Source: Rhizobacter sp. SG703
Lineage (GTDB): Bacteria; Pseudomonadota; Gammaproteobacteria; Burkholderiales; Burkholderiaceae_C
Direction: 5' to 3'
Assembly: GCF_012275445.1 (NCBI RefSeq)
Contig: NZ_JAAZQK010000001.1
Location: 117,103 to 181,102 of the forward strand
DNA: 64,000 nt
Of this stretch, positions 61,988 to 64,000 are shown piece by piece; position 1 is the first letter of the stretch; every line of letters starts with the position of its first letter. A program made the translations under genes and the position numbers. The notes beneath the pieces were generated by a model. That model did not search any database, was not told the DNA's origin, and saw only the letters and a program-made list of their open reading frames with translations.

Positions 61988-64000
61988 TCAGTTGACCAAG
62001 GTCGTGATGCTCTTGGCCGGCAGCGAAATGGAGAAGGTGTTCGCACTGACGCCGATCGCCGGCTGTCGCTCGAACGTGGCGGTCGCGGTGGTGCGGTACG
62101 GCGTCAGGCTGGTCAGCGATCGACCGGCGGGGGCGACCGACGTCGTGAGGGTGACGTCGGCCGCGTTCTCGTTCACGAGCACGACGACCGCCTTGCTGTC
62201 GGCAGCACCGGGCGCCGTCCCGAACGCCGAGACGCGCACGCCCTTTTGCGGCAGCGAGGTCGCGTCGTAGCGGACGTAGCCCGGACGGATGAAATACGAG
62301 AAGTGCTTCAGGCCGATGCCGAAGTAGGTCGGCTTGTTGTTCGTGCCGATCAGGCCGGTCGGCGTCGCGTCGTTGGAATTGACGAGCCACCAGTGGACGT
62401 AGGCGTTGTACTGCGACAGCGTCAGGCCGTCGTGGACTTCCTTGGCCATCGCGATGGCGTCGTCGATGCTGGTCGGCCATGACGTCTTGGCGTCGGCCTT
62501 GTTGACCGAATCGAGGAAGTGCTCGGTCATCCAGACTTCTTTCCCGAGCTTCTGGGCCGCGCCGGCGTAGTTGGGCGTGCCGCCGTACAGGTGGCCGCCG
62601 ACGATCGAGAGGTTGCTGGCGGCCTTGGCGTCGGCCAGCAGCGTGTCGGTGGTGGCCTGCGAGTAATAGAACGACTCCGGCGCCATCAGCTTGGTCGTCG
62701 TGCCGGAGATGGCCGCTGCGCCATGGCCGCCGACCCAGGCCGTCATCTCGTCGGCATTCCACAGGCAGGACTCGTAGTCCTTGGGATCCCAGTCGGGCTC
62801 GTTCTGCAGCGAGACGGCGTAGAGCTTCACGTTGCGGCTGGCGGCGTACCGGATGTAGGCGTTCAGGTACTGGGCATAGTCCGCGTACTTCGCGGGATCG
62901 AGGCGCCCGCTGTAGAGCGGGTTCGTGCGATCGGCGTTGACGATCTTCAGGCTCGCGGGCGGCGACCACGGCGACGCGAAGACCAGGGCGCCGCGTGCCT
63001 GCGCGGAGATGCCGTTCTCGAGCTCCGCGGTCCATTGGCTGGTATCGGCCGTCCTGGCGGAAGCGTTCCAGTCGGCGGGCGCGATCCGCAGTCGAAGGAT
63101 GCTCAGCCCGAGGCTGTCGGCGCCGCTGGTGCCGAACAGGACGTTCATGCGGTCGTCCGTCATCTTGTTGTAGTACCAGGCCGCCGAGCCGCCGAAGCCC
63201 TGGACGGTCTGCTTCGCATCGCCGAAGTCGATGGCCGCCATGGCCGGGGCCGGCGCGATGGTCAGCGTGGTGCTGATCACCGACGAGATGTAGTGCGCGC
63301 TGTCCTTCGGGACGAACGTGGCCTGAACGAGCGCGGACCCGGCGGCCGCCGTCGTCGCGGTGCCCAGGGGCTTGCCGTCGGCGGTCATGTAGGAGGCCGG
63401 ATCGGCGGTGCCCTGGATGCCGTAGATCGCGTACGGCGCGGTGGTGATCTGCGAGGGCGTGAGCGCGGTCCCCTGGAGCACGGCCGACGGGAGATCCCAC
63501 CGGACCGGCGGCTGGGCCTTGTGGACCGTCAGCTTCCGCACGACGGTGGTCGTCGAATACTTGGTCTTGTCCTGCGGCGTGAACGTGAGCGACAGCGTCT
63601 GGACGCCGACCTCGGGCTTCGCGCCGACGGCGGGTGCATAGGCGAACGTGCCCGCGACGCTCGCTTTCGCGTTCAGCTGGGCCGAGCTGAGGGCCGTTCC
63701 CCAATCGATGGCGGCTGGATCGGGCCAGGTGATTTGCACAGCAGGCGCAGGCGCAGGCGCAGGCGCAGGCGCAGGTGCAGGTGCAGGCGCAGGCGCAGGC
63801 GCAGGCGCAGGTGCGGGTGCGGGCGCAGGTGCGGGTGCGGGTGCGGGTGCGGGTGCAGGCGCAGGTGCAGGCGCAGGCGCAGGTGCAGGCGCAGGTGCAG
63901 GCGCAGGTGCAGGTGCAGGTGCAGGTGCAGGTGCAGGTGCAGGTGCAGGTGCAGGTGCAGGTGCAGGTGCAGGTGCAGGTGCAGGTGCAGGTGCAGGCGC
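61988..64000 (-). CDS. GH30 glucuronoxylanase-like enzyme with MBG/Ig-like repeats and Pro-Ala linker (5' end beyond window)
   Basis: The frame is open to the right-hand edge, so the start is missing. In protein order: at least 87 residues of (Pro-Ala)n (63740-64000), two MBG-type Ig-like repeats ([20 protein letters not shown]...[24 protein letters not shown]...[14 protein letters not shown]), then GH30. The enzyme shows [19 protein letters not shown], acid/base Glu in [17 protein letters not shown] and nucleophile Glu in [10 protein letters not shown], and ends in the side beta-sandwich ([19 protein letters not shown]). The DYESC and MTEHF forms point to subfamily 8 glucuronoxylanases. A GTG at 63739 is an internal codon, not the start. 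First visible gene of the xylan operon. Confidence 0.9.
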   Translation of the reverse strand, partial: APAPAPAPAPAPAPAPAPAPAPAPAPAPAPAPAPAPAPAPAPAPAPAPAPAPAPAPAPAPAPAPAPAPAPAPAPAPAPAPAPAPAPAVQITWPDPAAIDWGTALSSAQLNAKASVAGTFAYAPAVGAKPEVGVQTLSLTFTPQDKTKYSTTTVVRKLTVHKAQPPVRWDLPSAVLQGTALTPSQITTAPYAIYGIQGTADPASYMTADGKPLGTATTAAAGSALVQATFVPKDSAHYISSVISTTLTIAPAPAMAAIDFGDAKQTVQGFGGSAAWYYNKMTDDRMNVLFGTSGADSLGLSILRLRIAPADWNASARTADTSQWTAELENGISAQARGALVFASPWSPPASLKIVNADRTNPLYSGRLDPAKYADYAQYLNAYIRYAASRNVKLYAVSLQNEPDWDPKDYESCLWNADEMTAWVGGHGAAAISGTTTKLMAPESFYYSQATTDTLLADAKAASNLSIVGGHLYGGTPNYAGAAQKLGKEVWMTEHFLDSVNKADAKTSWPTSIDDAIAMAKEVHDGLTLSQYNAYVHWWLVNSNDATPTGLIGTNNKPTYFGIGLKHFSYFIRPGYVRYDATSLPQKGVRVSAFGTAPGAADSKAVVVLVNENAADVTLTTSVAPAGRSLTSLTPYRTTATATFERQPAIGVSANTFSISLPAKSITTLVN
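63741..64000. repeat. Hexanucleotide minisatellite coding (Pro-Ala)n
   Basis: About 43 tandem hexamers of GCAGGY (with GCGGGY variants around 63810-63860) run to the window edge. Read on the minus strand they encode alternating Pro (CCT/CCC) and Ala (GCA/GCG) in frame with GH30. The 3'-most 90 bases are nearly pure GCAGGT units, so recent slippage expansion is likely. Hexamer changes keep frame and only alter linker length. Confidence 0.9.

Noticed and set aside
63741..64000. Possible CRISPR-like array or recombination site
   Set aside because: Unit is only 6 bp with no spacers and keeps a coding frame (Pro-Ala) with GH30.

Overview
The window is about 70% GC, with densely packed genes, short Shine-Dalgarno-led operons and a plant-polymer-degrading gene set. 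Together these suggest a soil or plant-associated betaproteobacterium of the order Burkholderiales (Roseateles/Mitsuaria/Rhizobacter-like). This is inference from composition and gene families; no rRNA or other marker is present.

Layout. (1) 1-11.6 kb: the 3' end of an extracellular contractile injection system (eCIS, phage-tail-like) operon. It holds a baseplate-assembly protein cut by the window edge, a long tail protein I-like protein, a 1248-aa DUF6519/beta-helix protein, a small beta-sandwich protein and two DUF4157 (eCIS core domain) proteins. The second DUF4157 protein carries what looks like a papain/NlpC-type toxin domain. (2) 11.65-13.1 kb: a decayed AraC-GST gene pair, a broken paralogue of the intact pair at 32.9-34.6 kb, followed by a lower-GC candidate eCIS cargo gene. 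(3) 14.8-17.6 kb: secreted CBM13-pectate lyase and an unrecognised convergent gene. (4) 17.7-24.5 kb: a complete dipeptide/oligopeptide ABC transporter with an M20 amidohydrolase. (5) 24.6-30.3 kb: a five-gene operon of unknown purpose (lipoprotein, small acidic protein, NlpC-like peptidase with peptidoglycan-binding domain, 810-aa membrane protein, PGAP1-like lipase). (6) 30.3-38.6 kb: regulators (AraC, LysR) alternating with detoxification-type enzymes (methyltransferase, GST, epoxide hydrolase, quinone oxidoreductase). (7) 38.6-43.6 kb: a leucine-rich-repeat protein kinase divergent from a TonB-dependent receptor, a DUF427 protein and an alpha/beta-hydrolase pseudogene.

(8) 43.6-50.3 kb: a LacI-type regulator divergent from a GH5 endoglucanase lipoprotein. 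A consensus-like promoter and two perfect copies of the palindrome TGCAATCGATTGCA lie between and inside them. Downstream are three exported proteins that share one beta-rich domain (four copies in all) and a divergent CobT homologue. (9) 51-59 kb: a FadR-type GntR regulator divergent from a sugar ABC transporter, two dehydrogenases of hexuronate/polyol type, an SDR epimerase and a second, YtfQ-like sugar-binding protein. (10) 59-64 kb, opposite strand: a xylanolytic operon GH30 > GH10-CBM60 > CBM13-GH62, whose GH30 gene runs off the window through a (Pro-Ala)n hexanucleotide repeat.

Functional picture (inference): GH30, GH10 and GH62 would dismantle glucuronoarabinoxylan outside the cell. 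The convergent 51-59 kb cluster would import and oxidise the released arabinofuranose/uronate-type sugars under GntR control. The LacI/GH5 unit would handle beta-glucan under separate control. The eCIS tail and its payload-like proteins form an unrelated offensive or host-interaction module.
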